Positions 42,636 through 52,663 of a stretch of DNA of 64,000 bases are shown piece by piece. The notes under the pieces were generated by a model, which did no database searches, was not told where the DNA came from, and saw only the letters and a list, made by a program, of their open reading frames with translations. The translations under genes and the position numbers were made by a program. The stretch is from Mucilaginibacter flavidus (lineage in GTDB: Bacteria > Bacteroidota > Bacteroidia > Sphingobacteriales > Sphingobacteriaceae). The stretch is taken from assembly GCF_024055575.1 (NCBI RefSeq), contig NZ_JAMXOE010000001.1, positions 496,001 to 560,000 on the forward strand. Reading direction: 5' to 3'. The stretch's first letter is position 1, and every line of letters begins with the position of its first letter.

Positions 42636-44366
42636 TTAAATATTACCTTTTTTCAACTCGTCCACCGCGTATTGAGCCGCGCGTGCGGTTAGTGCCATAT
42701 AGGTGAGTGACGGGTTCTGGCAGGCACTTGACGTCATGCAGGCCCCATCAGTAACAAAAACATTTTGTGCATCCCAAACCTGGTTATGTGCGTTAAGTAC
42801 CGATGTTTTGGGGTCTTTACCCATACGCGCGCTCCCCATCTCGTGGATGCCCTGGCCAATGGCATAATTTTTATCCCAGGTGGTGATATTCTTTACGCCT
42901 GCGGCTTCATACATCGCAACCAATTCTCTAATGATGTCCTTACGCATATTAAGTTCATTCTCTTTCAAACCCGCATCCATCGCCAGCACGGGCAGGCCCC
43001 ACTTATCTTTCACTTCCTTATCAAGCGTGATCTTGTTATCGTGATAGGGCAATATTTCGCCAAAACCGGTTGCACCGATATGCCAGGCACCTGGCTCGGT
43101 AAGTGCATCTTTATAACCAGCACCTATATTCATTTCAGCTACGTCCCTGCTCCAACCGTCTCTGCTCGCGCTACCCTGGTAACCATAGCCGCGCAGAAAG
43201 TCCCTTTTATCACCAAATAAGTTAGCAAAACGTGGAATATAAAAACCATTCGCCCTGCGGCCAAAATAGTATTTGTCTTCGTACCCATCCACCGTTCCCT
43301 GTGCTCCGAGCATGTAATGATGGTCCATAATATTATGCCCCAATTCACCACTGCTGCTACCTAATCCCCCTTGCCACACGTCTGTTGCGGAGTTCATCAA
43401 AACCCATGCGCTGTTTAGGGTAGAAGCATTAAGGAAAACAATTTTAGAGTAAAACTCATAGGTCTTGTTTGTTTCTCCATCCAGCACCTCGACACCTGTT
43501 GCTTTCCTGGTGTCTTTATCGTATAAAATTTTGGTTACTATCGACCACGGCCTTACGGTAAGGTTACCCGTTGCCACTGCTGCGGGTAACGTTGAAGATT
43601 GCGTGCTAAAATAACCCCCAAAAGGGCAACCCTCCCAACACCTGTTTCTAAACTGGCACTGTGTCCTCGCTTGTATAGGTGCGGTAAGATTGGCCACGCG
43701 GCCTATAAACATGTGGCGCTGATCCTTGTAAAAAGCCTTTATTCGTGATGCCACATCTTTTTCCACACAATTCAGCTGCATGGGTGGCAGATAGTGACCA
43801 TCGGGCAGATGTGGTAAACCTTCCATAGAACCACTGATACCAGCAAATTTTTCTACATGATCATACCATGGCGCCATCTCCTTATAACGAATGGGCCAGT
43901 CAATCGCAATGCCATCTTTTGCATTGGCTTCAAAATCAAAATCACTCCACCGGTAGCTTTGCCGCCCCCATAAGGTCGACCTTCCGCCTAACTGGTATGA
44001 GCGCCACCAGGTAAATGGTTTAACCTCCACGTAAGGGCAATCTTTTTCATTTACCCACGACTTCATAAGAGGCTCCTGGGCCGCAGTTCCGTACATTGCC
44101 CAATCGCGGGATATAACAGGGTTATCTGTTTTCTGTCGTAATGTGGCATTCCCCCGGTGCTCAAAATCCCATGGATCTTTTGCAGCGGTAACATAATCCT
44201 TTATATGCTCATAATTACGGCCGCGTTCAAGCATTAATACTTTCAGGCCTTTTTCAGTTAATTCCTTTGCAGCCCATCCGCCGCTTATCCCCGAGCCTAT
44301 TACAATGGCATCATAGGTGTTTTGAATTTTAGCTTTGGTATTTACATTCAATGAGTCGATTGCCAT
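42636..44366 (-). CDS. GMC-family FAD-dependent sugar oxidoreductase
   Basis: 576 residues. The FAD-binding GSGISGG (residues 24-30) is followed by LMLERGR at strand 2. A Cys cluster, C237-C243-C247 in CQFRNRCWEGCPFGG, resembles those in the catalytic subunits of FAD glucose/gluconate dehydrogenases that hold an Fe-S centre. The C-terminal motifs are HEMGSARMG and NPSLTYMALTARAA. No signal peptide is visible, though neighbours are exported; relatives ride out with a Tat-bearing small subunit, absent here. It probably oxidises a sugar at C2 or C3. Flanked by two DUF1080 genes. Confidence 0.9.
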   Translation of the reverse strand: MAIDSLNVNTKAKIQNTYDAIVIGSGISGGWAAKELTEKGLKVLMLERGRNYEHIKDYVTAAKDPWDFEHRGNATLRQKTDNPVISRDWAMYGTAAQEPLMKSWVNEKDCPYVEVKPFTWWRSYQLGGRSTLWGRQSYRWSDFDFEANAKDGIAIDWPIRYKEMAPWYDHVEKFAGISGSMEGLPHLPDGHYLPPMQLNCVEKDVASRIKAFYKDQRHMFIGRVANLTAPIQARTQCQFRNRCWEGCPFGGYFSTQSSTLPAAVATGNLTVRPWSIVTKILYDKDTRKATGVEVLDGETNKTYEFYSKIVFLNASTLNSAWVLMNSATDVWQGGLGSSSGELGHNIMDHHYMLGAQGTVDGYEDKYYFGRRANGFYIPRFANLFGDKRDFLRGYGYQGSASRDGWSRDVAEMNIGAGYKDALTEPGAWHIGATGFGEILPYHDNKITLDKEVKDKWGLPVLAMDAGLKENELNMRKDIIRELVAMYEAAGVKNITTWDKNYAIGQGIHEMGSARMGKDPKTSVLNAHNQVWDAQNVFVTDGACMTSSACQNPSLTYMALTARAAQYAVDELKKGNI

Positions 44367-44399
44367 TTGATTATTTTGGGATTTTAATATTGACTTAAA

Positions 44400-45077
44400 T
44401 TATAGTTCAGCAATTTCTATTTTGCGGTAATAAATTTCCGCACCTTCGGATTGTATAATTATCCGCCCATCGTTCAGCGACGGTGATTCGGCCGTATTTA
44501 CTACCTCTCCATTTACAACGTAGGTGATTTTACCTTTATCAGCTGTTACTTCTACTATGTTCCATTCGCCGGTAGGCTTTTCCGCGTTCTTTTTTTTCAC
44601 TATGCGGTGAAAATCGTGAGGAATACTCCGCTTCCCATCGGTGACCACGGTAGCACTGTCAATCAGCCAAATGTCACCCACATCGCCTTCCTGTATCTGG
44701 CATTCAATGGATTTTGGCCATACCTTATCTGATGCATCAGTTTGCACATAAAACATAATTCCGTTATCCCTTTTGGTGGTATCGGCATCTCGTGGCGGGT
44801 ATTTTTTTACGCCCCATTTAAATTCAGCCACCAAATGGAAATTCTTATACTTATTTTCGGTACACAGGTACCCAAACTCTTTACCTGTAATATGCAGCAA
44901 GCCATCTTTTACCGAGAAAACTTTTTCGGGATCATTATTTTTCCCTTTCGATGAAAGAAAGCTGTACCATCCTTTAAAATCTTTGCCGTTAAAAAGAGGA
45001 GTTTCTTTTACTGCGGTTTGCTGTGCATTAACAAAACCACAACCAATGAGGCCTATGGCGAAAAATAGTTTTTTCAT
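44400..45077 (-). CDS. DUF1080 protein, second copy
   Basis: 225 residues, signal peptide ending FVNAQ (~19). Domain from LFNGKDFKGWYSFL through FHLVAEFKWGVKKYPPRDAD, NGIMFYVQTDASDKVWPKSIECQIQEGDVGD to NIVEVTADKGKITYVVNGEVV. It differs from the first copy in loops, so it likely takes a different keto-sugar. It precedes the GMC gene by 33 bases on the same transcript. Confidence 0.85.
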   Translation of the reverse strand: MKKLFFAIGLIGCGFVNAQQTAVKETPLFNGKDFKGWYSFLSSKGKNNDPEKVFSVKDGLLHITGKEFGYLCTENKYKNFHLVAEFKWGVKKYPPRDADTTKRDNGIMFYVQTDASDKVWPKSIECQIQEGDVGDIWLIDSATVVTDGKRSIPHDFHRIVKKKNAEKPTGEWNIVEVTADKGKITYVVNGEVVNTAESPSLNDGRIIIQSEGAEIYYRKIEIAEL

Positions 45078-45108
45078 GAGTTTGGATTAAAAATTTTATT
45101 TATCAGCT

Positions 45109-48100
45109 TCATTTTTTGCCCGGAGCCTTTACCAATATTTCTGTTTTATCATTATTTTTTGCGACGATCAGCAGCTTATTCTTTCCGGCCTTTATCTCTT
45201 TCATATCCCTTACTGCTCCTTTTATCACGATGCCACTTGTTTGCGGCTTGATTGCCGTGAAGCTTCCTTTGCCATCTCCCTTGAGCAGCAAGCCATAACT
45301 CGCATCGTATATCCCGGCCTCTGGTTTCGATTGATAAAAGTTGCCGCCCAGCAGGATGTCTGCTTTCCCGTCCCCGTCATAGTCTTTAACCACCAACGCA
45401 AAAACTGTCGAAAACTGGGCCTCTACAGGCAGTGGCTTCATCGTAAAAGTCCCGTTCCTGTTATTCATCAGCACGCTGCTCCGCAGCTCATAGGCATCCA
45501 GCTTATCCATCTTTTGTAACAGGTCCGTGCCAAATATGTCTTCCATCGTTTGCTCCTTGTACTGGGCATACCGCAGGTATTTCTTCTTCAGGTAGGGCAG
45601 TTCCCCTACCAGGTCGTGCCTTAATACCATCGGGTATTGCTTGTCGCCGTTATAGGTGCACACTATCTGCTCTATATCCCCCGTGCGGCTAAAGTCCCCC
45701 ACATACATACTTACAGGCTTTTGCCTGGTGGCCTTAAACCTCGAGTTCAATCCGTGGTTGCCTGCTACAATATCCGGGTAACCATCGCCGTCTATATCTG
45801 CTATCTCCAGCCTGTTCCACCATCCGTTGCTCCACTCCATGCCTGCCTCACGCGTTACTTCTTTTAAATGCCCCCCTTCATTATGAAATATCCGTATGGG
45901 CATATACTCCCCGCAGACTACCAGGTCCGGTTTCCCGTCATGGTCATAGTCAAACCATTTGGCATCGGTAACCATCCCCAACTCTTTTAAACCCGGGGCC
46001 ACCTTATCGGTCACATCCGTAAAAATACCTTTGCCATCGTTCTGCAGGATATAGCCCTTGCAGGGATAGCCGTATTTGCCCGGCTTTAGCCGCACACCCA
46101 CAAACAGGTCCTGGTCTCCGTCACCGTCAAAGTCTGCCGCCGTTACGCACGAACTGCTCTCAAACTGATATGAGGGAAGTACCTGCGACGATTTAGTAAA
46201 ATGCCCTTTGCCGTCATTGATGTATAGCCGGTCGATCAGTTCGGTCGAGTTGGCCGAAAACTCGTTGCCCCCGCTACATACGTACAGGTCCTGATCGCCA
46301 TCGCCGTCGGCATCGAAAAATAAACAGTCGGTGTCTTCACTGGCTTTGTCCTGGTCAAACAGCTTTTCATTGCTTCGTTTAAAACGGCCGGTTGGGGTTT
46401 GGATATATAAAGCTCCCGGCTGATCTTTCGCGCCGCAGATGTAAAAGTCTTCCAGGCCGTCCCCGTTTACATCCCCTTTAGCTATCCTCGGTCCATCGGT
46501 TGAGTGCATCTGGAAGATCAGTTTTTCCCGGTCAAAATCTACAAAGTCATTTTCTTTGTGCTCAAAGTCTATCCCATGGTTTTCTGCACTTTGCTCAAAC
46601 AGCGGTTTTACAGGCGCAGGTTCACTCGCTGCTTTCTTTGGCAGCATCGACTCGCTTTCTTTGACCGTGATGCTTTGGTTGGGTTTTATTCCTTTTAATA
46701 TTTTCTGCTTGCCGCCCGGCCATTTCACCACTATTGAATCGATCTCCTTTGTTTTACCCAACCCAAAATTCAAACGGTTATCTACGCTCGATTCAAATCC
46801 ACGCGACGGCATCTGCTCCTGGTAGCTTAGCGTATGGTTGTAATAGAGCGTAACCTGCGCCCCTACGCCAAATCTATTTTTGCCTTCACCCTGCAGCATC
46901 ACTTTCAGATACTTATTCTCCGGATGTTGCTTCCTGCTGTTGTTGCGATAGATAAATGCAGGCATGTTTACATTGTTAACTACCATATCCAGCGCTCCGT
47001 CATTATTCAAATCACCATACGCCGAACCATTTGAAAAACCCGGCTGATCCAATCCCCATTCCGCTGCCTTATTGGTAAATGTTAAATCACCATTGTTACG
47101 GTACGCATAATTCGGTATCGCCTCCGATGGCATACTATCTATCAGCTTCTTGTAATTCATGCCTTTACTTGTCCAAACACTACCCATCACGTCCCTGTTG
47201 GATAAGTGTTGAATATAATCCTGATTGGTTAAGTCCTTATAAATGCCGTTAGCGATAAAAATATCTTTTAACCCATCATTATCCATATCCGTGATCAGCG
47301 CTCCCCAGCTCCAGTCGGTAGCATGAACTCCCGCAAGCCGACCTATCTCGCTAAAGGTTCCATTACCGTTATTTAACTGAAGCGTGTTCCTGGTAAACTG
47401 GTGGTAATAGTCGTATCTCAAATCAAGCTGGTATTTATCCCAGTTCTCAAAAGTGGTATTTATTTTAACCCTGGCTTCATTTTCAGGAAGCATATCGGTA
47501 GCAAAAATATCGGGATGGGCATCGTTGTTTATATCAGCCAAATCGGCGCCCATCGAAGCATTACTAATACTTTTCATTTGATCCTCAAGCGATTCCTTAA
47601 AGGTTCCGTCGTGGTTATTGATGTACAGGTAATCCCGCTCAAAAAAATCATTGGAAACATATATATCATCCCAGCCGTCTCCATCTACGTCCCCCACACT
47701 CACGCCTAATCCAAAACCGATTACACTGCCATAAATACCGGCCTGTTTACTCACATCCGTAAAGTGCCCCCCATCATTCCGGAATAACTTCTGTCCCCCC
47801 AAGGGGTCCCTTATATTTCTTTCATTACTTTGCAGATTGAAGCTGCCAATAGCCTTAAAAGAATTGCTCAGTATAAAGAGATCCAGATCTCCATCATGAT
47901 CATAATCGAAAAAAACAGCGTGGGTTGAATAACCATTTACTCCAATGCCGTATTCTTTTGCTTTTTCTGTGAAAGTTAGATTACCGTTATTGATATATAA
48001 TTCATTCTGCTTATGATCGCCCTTAACATCGCCACTATTGCAAACGTAGATATCTAATAACCCGTCACCGTTAACGTCGGCCATAGTAACGCCGGTTGAC

Positions 48101-48432
48101 CATTTGCCGAGCTTGGCAATTCCGGCCTTCTCGGTTATATCTTCAAACTGAAAATTACCTTTATTCAGGTAGAGGCGGCTTGGCACCATGTTACCCACCA
48201 AAAAAATATCCGGCAACCCGTCATTATTGATATCCCCAATGGCTACTCCGCCTCCATTATAAAAATTACGGTAGGTAAAAATATTGAAATCAGCATCATA
48301 CGACAATTGGTTAACGAAGTCGATATGCGTTTCTTTGGGGTTTAAAAGTTCAAAAAGCTTATTATTGTCGCCGCTTTGCTTTTTTTGGCAACTGGTTAAA
48401 GCGAATAAAAAGAATATAAAACAGTATCGCAT
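45109..48432 (-). CDS. Giant FG-GAP/ASPIC-UnbV lipoprotein, paralogue A
   Basis: 1107 residues from the ATG at 48432, which places the lipobox LTSC at residue ~16; the open frame extends to 48501 but would overlap the upstream gene. Two arrays of DxDxDG-type FG-GAP repeats surround an ASPIC/UnbV domain (FGVGAQVTLYYNHTLSYQEQ, VDNRLNFGLGKTKEIDS, VVKWPGGKQK). From the ASPIC domain to near the end it is almost identical in DNA and protein to paralogue B at 49069; the N-terminal halves differ. Likely role: surface binding within the glycan locus. Confidence 0.9.
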   Translation of the reverse strand: MRYCFIFFLFALTSCQKKQSGDNNKLFELLNPKETHIDFVNQLSYDADFNIFTYRNFYNGGGVAIGDINNDGLPDIFLVGNMVPSRLYLNKGNFQFEDITEKAGIAKLGKWSTGVTMADVNGDGLLDIYVCNSGDVKGDHKQNELYINNGNLTFTEKAKEYGIGVNGYSTHAVFFDYDHDGDLDLFILSNSFKAIGSFNLQSNERNIRDPLGGQKLFRNDGGHFTDVSKQAGIYGSVIGFGLGVSVGDVDGDGWDDIYVSNDFFERDYLYINNHDGTFKESLEDQMKSISNASMGADLADINNDAHPDIFATDMLPENEARVKINTTFENWDKYQLDLRYDYYHQFTRNTLQLNNGNGTFSEIGRLAGVHATDWSWGALITDMDNDGLKDIFIANGIYKDLTNQDYIQHLSNRDVMGSVWTSKGMNYKKLIDSMPSEAIPNYAYRNNGDLTFTNKAAEWGLDQPGFSNGSAYGDLNNDGALDMVVNNVNMPAFIYRNNSRKQHPENKYLKVMLQGEGKNRFGVGAQVTLYYNHTLSYQEQMPSRGFESSVDNRLNFGLGKTKEIDSIVVKWPGGKQKILKGIKPNQSITVKESESMLPKKAASEPAPVKPLFEQSAENHGIDFEHKENDFVDFDREKLIFQMHSTDGPRIAKGDVNGDGLEDFYICGAKDQPGALYIQTPTGRFKRSNEKLFDQDKASEDTDCLFFDADGDGDQDLYVCSGGNEFSANSTELIDRLYINDGKGHFTKSSQVLPSYQFESSSCVTAADFDGDGDQDLFVGVRLKPGKYGYPCKGYILQNDGKGIFTDVTDKVAPGLKELGMVTDAKWFDYDHDGKPDLVVCGEYMPIRIFHNEGGHLKEVTREAGMEWSNGWWNRLEIADIDGDGYPDIVAGNHGLNSRFKATRQKPVSMYVGDFSRTGDIEQIVCTYNGDKQYPMVLRHDLVGELPYLKKKYLRYAQYKEQTMEDIFGTDLLQKMDKLDAYELRSSVLMNNRNGTFTMKPLPVEAQFSTVFALVVKDYDGDGKADILLGGNFYQSKPEAGIYDASYGLLLKGDGKGSFTAIKPQTSGIVIKGAVRDMKEIKAGKNKLLIVAKNNDKTEILVKAPGKK

Positions 48433-48481
48433 GTTATACACGCCATACCTGATCTTTTTTTCCAGAAAAATAAAATCCGCC

Positions 48482-49054
48482 TTATTTTTTAATCTTTTCA
48501 TCTACTAATAAATCCGTATAATCTACTTTTACATGGGCGTCATTAAACTTGCCGATAATAATTCTCCGGTTACCATCTACCTGCACGAAAATTGTCCCTT
48601 TCGTTGCATCCGTCATCGTAATAAAGTCCTTATCCCGGTACCATTTTTTCATCATGTTTAATACGTCTAACTGTAGGCTATCAGCAAACATTTGTTTATT
48701 CCAGGGAGCAAATGCATCATAACTGAATAACACTCTCATTTTGTAAATCTTACCTTGCCGAAAATCAGGGTAGAAATTCATGGAAGCCGGATACTTTAAT
48801 TCTTTATTTAGCTTATATAAAACCGTCATATTACCTGGTCCGGCAAAGAACACCCCCTTTTTATTCATTTCCCAACAGTGAGCATAAAATTCTTTTGAGG
48901 TCATTCCTAATTTTATTCCCTGAAACAAAGTATCTTTTCGTACCCCCCGCGAAAGCTCATCGTTTACTAACTGATCATATTTTCTCTCGTCTGAATTACA
49001 AGCAAATACGAAAATCAGGCCTACAACAAACAGCACATATTTAGAATATCTCAT
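48482..49054 (-). CDS. Lipoprotein between the FG-GAP paralogues
   Basis: 190 residues; lipobox FVFAC, then NSDERKYDQL. A single alpha/beta domain follows (GIKLGMTSKEFYAHCWEMNKK, FYPDFRQGKIYKMRVLFSYD). I do not recognise the family. It lies in the 49-to-15-base gaps between two near-identical genes, so it was kept or inserted when they were duplicated. Confidence 0.75.
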   Translation of the reverse strand: MRYSKYVLFVVGLIFVFACNSDERKYDQLVNDELSRGVRKDTLFQGIKLGMTSKEFYAHCWEMNKKGVFFAGPGNMTVLYKLNKELKYPASMNFYPDFRQGKIYKMRVLFSYDAFAPWNKQMFADSLQLDVLNMMKKWYRDKDFITMTDATKGTIFVQVDGNRRIIIGKFNDAHVKVDYTDLLVDEKIKK

Positions 49055-49068
49055 AACTAGTCATCATC

Positions 49069-52000
49069 TCATTTTAAATTTAACACCTCTGTTTTATCAT
49101 TATTTTTTGCGACGATCAGCAGCTTATTCTTTCCGGCCTTTATCTCTTTCATATCCCGTACTGCTCCTTTTATCACGATGCCACTTGTTTGCGGCTTGAT
49201 TGCCGTGAAGCTTCCTTTGCCATCTCCCTTGAGCAGCAAGCCATAACTCGCATCGTATATCCCTGCCTCTGGTTTCGATTGATAAAAGTTGCCGCCCAGC
49301 AGGATGTCTGCTTTCCCGTCCCCGTCATAGTCTTTAACCACCAACGCAAACACTGTCGAAAACTGGGCCTCTACCGGCAGTGGCTTCATCGTAAAAGTCC
49401 CGTTCCTGTTATTCATCAGCACGCTGCTCCGCAGCTCATAGGCATCCAGCTTATCCATCTTTTGTAACAGGTCCGTGCCAAATATGTCTTCCATCGTTTG
49501 CTCCTTGTACTGGGCATACCGCAGGTATTTCTTCTTCAGGTAGGGCAGTTCCCCTACCAGGTCGTGCCTTAATACCATCGGGTATTGCTTGTCGCCGTTA
49601 TAGGTGCACACAATCTGCTCTATATCCCCCGTGCGGCTAAAGTCCCCCACATACATGCTTACAGGCTTTTGCCTGGTGGCCTTAAACCTCGAGTTCAATC
49701 CGTGATTGCCTGCTACTATATCCGGGTAACCGTCGCCGTCTATATCTGCTATCTCCAGCCTGTTCCACCACCCGTTGCTCCACTCCATGCCTGCCTCACG
49801 CGTTACTTCTTTTAAATGCCCCCCTTCATTATGAAATATCCGTATGGGCATATACTCCCCGCAGACTACCAGGTCCGGTTTCCCGTCACGGTCATAGTCA
49901 AACCATTTGGCATCGGTAACCATCCCCAACTCTTTTAAACCCGGGGCCACCTTATCGGTCACATCCGTAAAAATACCTTTGCCATCGTTCTGCAGGATAT
50001 AGCCCTTGCAGGGATAGCCGTATTTGCCAGGCTTTAGCCGCACACCCACAAACAGGTCCTGGTCTCCGTCACCGTCAAAGTCTGCCGCCGTTACGCACGA
50101 ACTGCTCTCAAACTGATATGAGGGAAGTACCTGCGACGATTTAGTAAAATGCCCCTTGCCGTCATTGATGTATAGCCGGTCGATCAGTTCGGTCGAGTTG
50201 GCCGAAAACTCGTTGCCCCCGCTACATACGTACAGGTCCTGGTCGCCATCGCCGTCGGCATCGAAAAATAAACAGTCGGTGTCTTCACTGGCTTTGTCCT
50301 GGTCAAACAGCTTTTCATTGCTTCGTTTAAATCGGCCGGTTGGGGTTTGGATATATAAAGCTCCCGGCTGATCTTTCGCGCCGCAGATGTAAAAGTCTTC
50401 CAGGCCGTCCCCGTTTACATCCCCTTTAGCTATCCTCGGTCCATCGGTTGAGTGCATCTGGAAGATCAGTTTTTCCCGGTCAAAATCTACAAAGTCATTT
50501 TCTTTGTGCTCAAAGTCTATCCCATGATTGTCTGCACCGGGTTCAAACAGTGGTCTTGCAGGCGGGGGTTTATTCCCTGATTTCTTTAGCAGCATTGACT
50601 CACTTTCTTTGACACTGACCGTTTGATTGGGCATTACCCCTTTTAATATTTTCTGCTTGCCGCCCGGCCATTTAACCACTATTGAATCGATCTCCTTTGT
50701 TTTACCCAACCCAAAATTCAAACGGTTATCTACGCTCGATTCAAATCCACGCGACGGCATCTGCTCCTGGTAGCTTAGTGTATGGTTGTAATAGAGCGTT
50801 ACCTGCGCCCCTACGCCAAATCTATTTTTGCCTTCGCCCTGCAGCATCACTTTCAGGTACTTATTCTCCGGATGTTGCTTCCTGCTGTTGTTGCGGTAGA
50901 TAAATGCAGGCATGTTTACATTGTTAACTACCATATCCAGCGCTCCGTCATTATTCAAATCACCATACGCCGAGCCATTCGAAAAACCAGGCTGATCAAG
51001 GCCCCATTCCGCTGCCTTATTTGTAAATGTTAAATCGCCATTGTTCCGGTACGCATAATTCGGTATCGCCTCCGATGGCATCTTGTCGATTAGTTTCTTT
51101 ATGGGCTCTTTTACGCTAACCATCATTTTTCTTACCTCTCGTGGATTAGCCATGAATTGAATATAATCCTGGTCGGTTAAATCTTTATAAATGCCGTTGC
51201 TCACAAAAACATCCTTAAACCCATCGTTATCCAGATCGGTAATCAAAGCCCCCCAGCTCCAGTCGGTTGCGTAAACTCCCGAAAGCCGGCCTATCTCGCT
51301 GAAGTTTGCTTGCATTTGTTTTGAATTCTTATTCATCATGGGCCCCTGGTTCAACTGCAAAACATTACGAAGGAATTGCTGGTAATATCCGTTTTGAAGA
51401 TCGGATTGATATTTATCCCAGTTCTCAAAAGCGGTTTTTGTTTTTAACCTGGCTTCCGGTTCAGGAAGCATATCAGTCACATAAATATCCGGATAACCAT
51501 CATTATTGATGTCGGCAATATCAGCCCCCATTGAGTTTTGGCTCAATTCCCTGATAACGTCAGGCAAGCACTCTTTGAAGGTTCCGTCATGATTATTGAT
51601 GTACAGGTAATCGCGTTCAAAAAAATCATTGGACACATAAATATCGTCCCAGCCATCTCCATTCACATCAGAAATAGTGACACCTAACCCAAAGCCAATT
51701 TTACTGCTGTATATTCCCGCCTGACTGGTCACATCTGTAAAATGACCGCCATCATTCCGGTATAATTTATTTCCGCCAAGCGGGTCGGGAGTATTGCGCT
51801 GATCTTTAATCAGGTCATAGTTTCCCACAGAACGAAACGAGTTGTTAAGGAGGTAACAATCCAGGTCTCCATCGTGATCGTAATCAAAAAAAACAGCATG
51901 GGTACATAAGCCCTTGTTATTAAGGCCGTATTCTGCTGCTTTTTCAGTGAATGTCAGGTTACCGTTATTGATGAATAACTGGTTACTTCTATTTTTCCCG

Positions 52001-52491
52001 GAAAAATCACCGGACTTACATACATAGATATCCAGAAGCCCATCCCCGTTAACATCCGCTAAGGTAACGCCGGTTGACCAAACGCCTGCAGAAGAAAGGC
52101 CGGCCTTTTCGGTTATGTCTTCAAACTGAAAGTTGCCTTTGTTTAAGTACAGCCTGTTTGATTGCTGATTCCCGCAGAAGAAAATATCCGGCAGCCCGTC
52201 ATTATTGATATCACCAATGGCTACACCTCCACCGTTGTAAAAGTTCCGGTAGGTATAAACATTGAACTGCTCGGTGTAATTAACAATATTAGAAAAACCT
52301 ACCCCGGTGGCTGATGAGGGTAATAACGAAAAAAGTGTATTACTTTGAGCCTGTTTAGTTTTATTCGCATCGCAACCAACCAGGACCACCAAAGCCATGG
52401 ATAGCACAGGAACATTAATTGAAAGCCGCTTTATAAACAAAATTGCATAAATCATCCCCTCTCTCATCTTATTAGATCCTGCCAAATACAA
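49069..52491 (-). CDS. Giant FG-GAP/ASPIC-UnbV lipoprotein, paralogue B
   Basis: 1140 residues; the lipobox VLVGC is near residue 40, so the start is probably the ATG at 52467 or 52455. Same plan as paralogue A. From about 49085 to 51085 the DNA is nearly the same as 45135 to 47125, apart from a ~35-codon linker after the ASPIC domain that differs. The N-terminal ~470 residues are much more diverged. This mosaic points to gene conversion. It is first in the run of FG-GAP genes after SusD. Confidence 0.9.
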   Translation of the reverse strand: MYLAGSNKMREGMIYAILFIKRLSINVPVLSMALVVLVGCDANKTKQAQSNTLFSLLPSSATGVGFSNIVNYTEQFNVYTYRNFYNGGGVAIGDINNDGLPDIFFCGNQQSNRLYLNKGNFQFEDITEKAGLSSAGVWSTGVTLADVNGDGLLDIYVCKSGDFSGKNRSNQLFINNGNLTFTEKAAEYGLNNKGLCTHAVFFDYDHDGDLDCYLLNNSFRSVGNYDLIKDQRNTPDPLGGNKLYRNDGGHFTDVTSQAGIYSSKIGFGLGVTISDVNGDGWDDIYVSNDFFERDYLYINNHDGTFKECLPDVIRELSQNSMGADIADINNDGYPDIYVTDMLPEPEARLKTKTAFENWDKYQSDLQNGYYQQFLRNVLQLNQGPMMNKNSKQMQANFSEIGRLSGVYATDWSWGALITDLDNDGFKDVFVSNGIYKDLTDQDYIQFMANPREVRKMMVSVKEPIKKLIDKMPSEAIPNYAYRNNGDLTFTNKAAEWGLDQPGFSNGSAYGDLNNDGALDMVVNNVNMPAFIYRNNSRKQHPENKYLKVMLQGEGKNRFGVGAQVTLYYNHTLSYQEQMPSRGFESSVDNRLNFGLGKTKEIDSIVVKWPGGKQKILKGVMPNQTVSVKESESMLLKKSGNKPPPARPLFEPGADNHGIDFEHKENDFVDFDREKLIFQMHSTDGPRIAKGDVNGDGLEDFYICGAKDQPGALYIQTPTGRFKRSNEKLFDQDKASEDTDCLFFDADGDGDQDLYVCSGGNEFSANSTELIDRLYINDGKGHFTKSSQVLPSYQFESSSCVTAADFDGDGDQDLFVGVRLKPGKYGYPCKGYILQNDGKGIFTDVTDKVAPGLKELGMVTDAKWFDYDRDGKPDLVVCGEYMPIRIFHNEGGHLKEVTREAGMEWSNGWWNRLEIADIDGDGYPDIVAGNHGLNSRFKATRQKPVSMYVGDFSRTGDIEQIVCTYNGDKQYPMVLRHDLVGELPYLKKKYLRYAQYKEQTMEDIFGTDLLQKMDKLDAYELRSSVLMNNRNGTFTMKPLPVEAQFSTVFALVVKDYDGDGKADILLGGNFYQSKPEAGIYDASYGLLLKGDGKGSFTAIKPQTSGIVIKGAVRDMKEIKAGKNKLLIVAKNNDKTEVLNLK

Positions 52492-52663
52492 TGCTTCTAC
52501 AATTCGAATTATCTTTCATTTATATCACTAATGTTGTTTTGCAGGCTCCTACATATTTCAGCCTACCTGCATTTTTAAAGGTTGGCATAAAACATCTAAA
52601 AGGGAAGCAAGTCATAAATAACTTGCTTCCCCCAAAATTTCATATCAAATTATGGGCATTTCC

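Noticed and set aside
45116..52200. Many antisense open frames within the FG-GAP genes
   Set aside because: They mirror the repeated DxDxDG coding pattern and recur at matching places in both paralogues.
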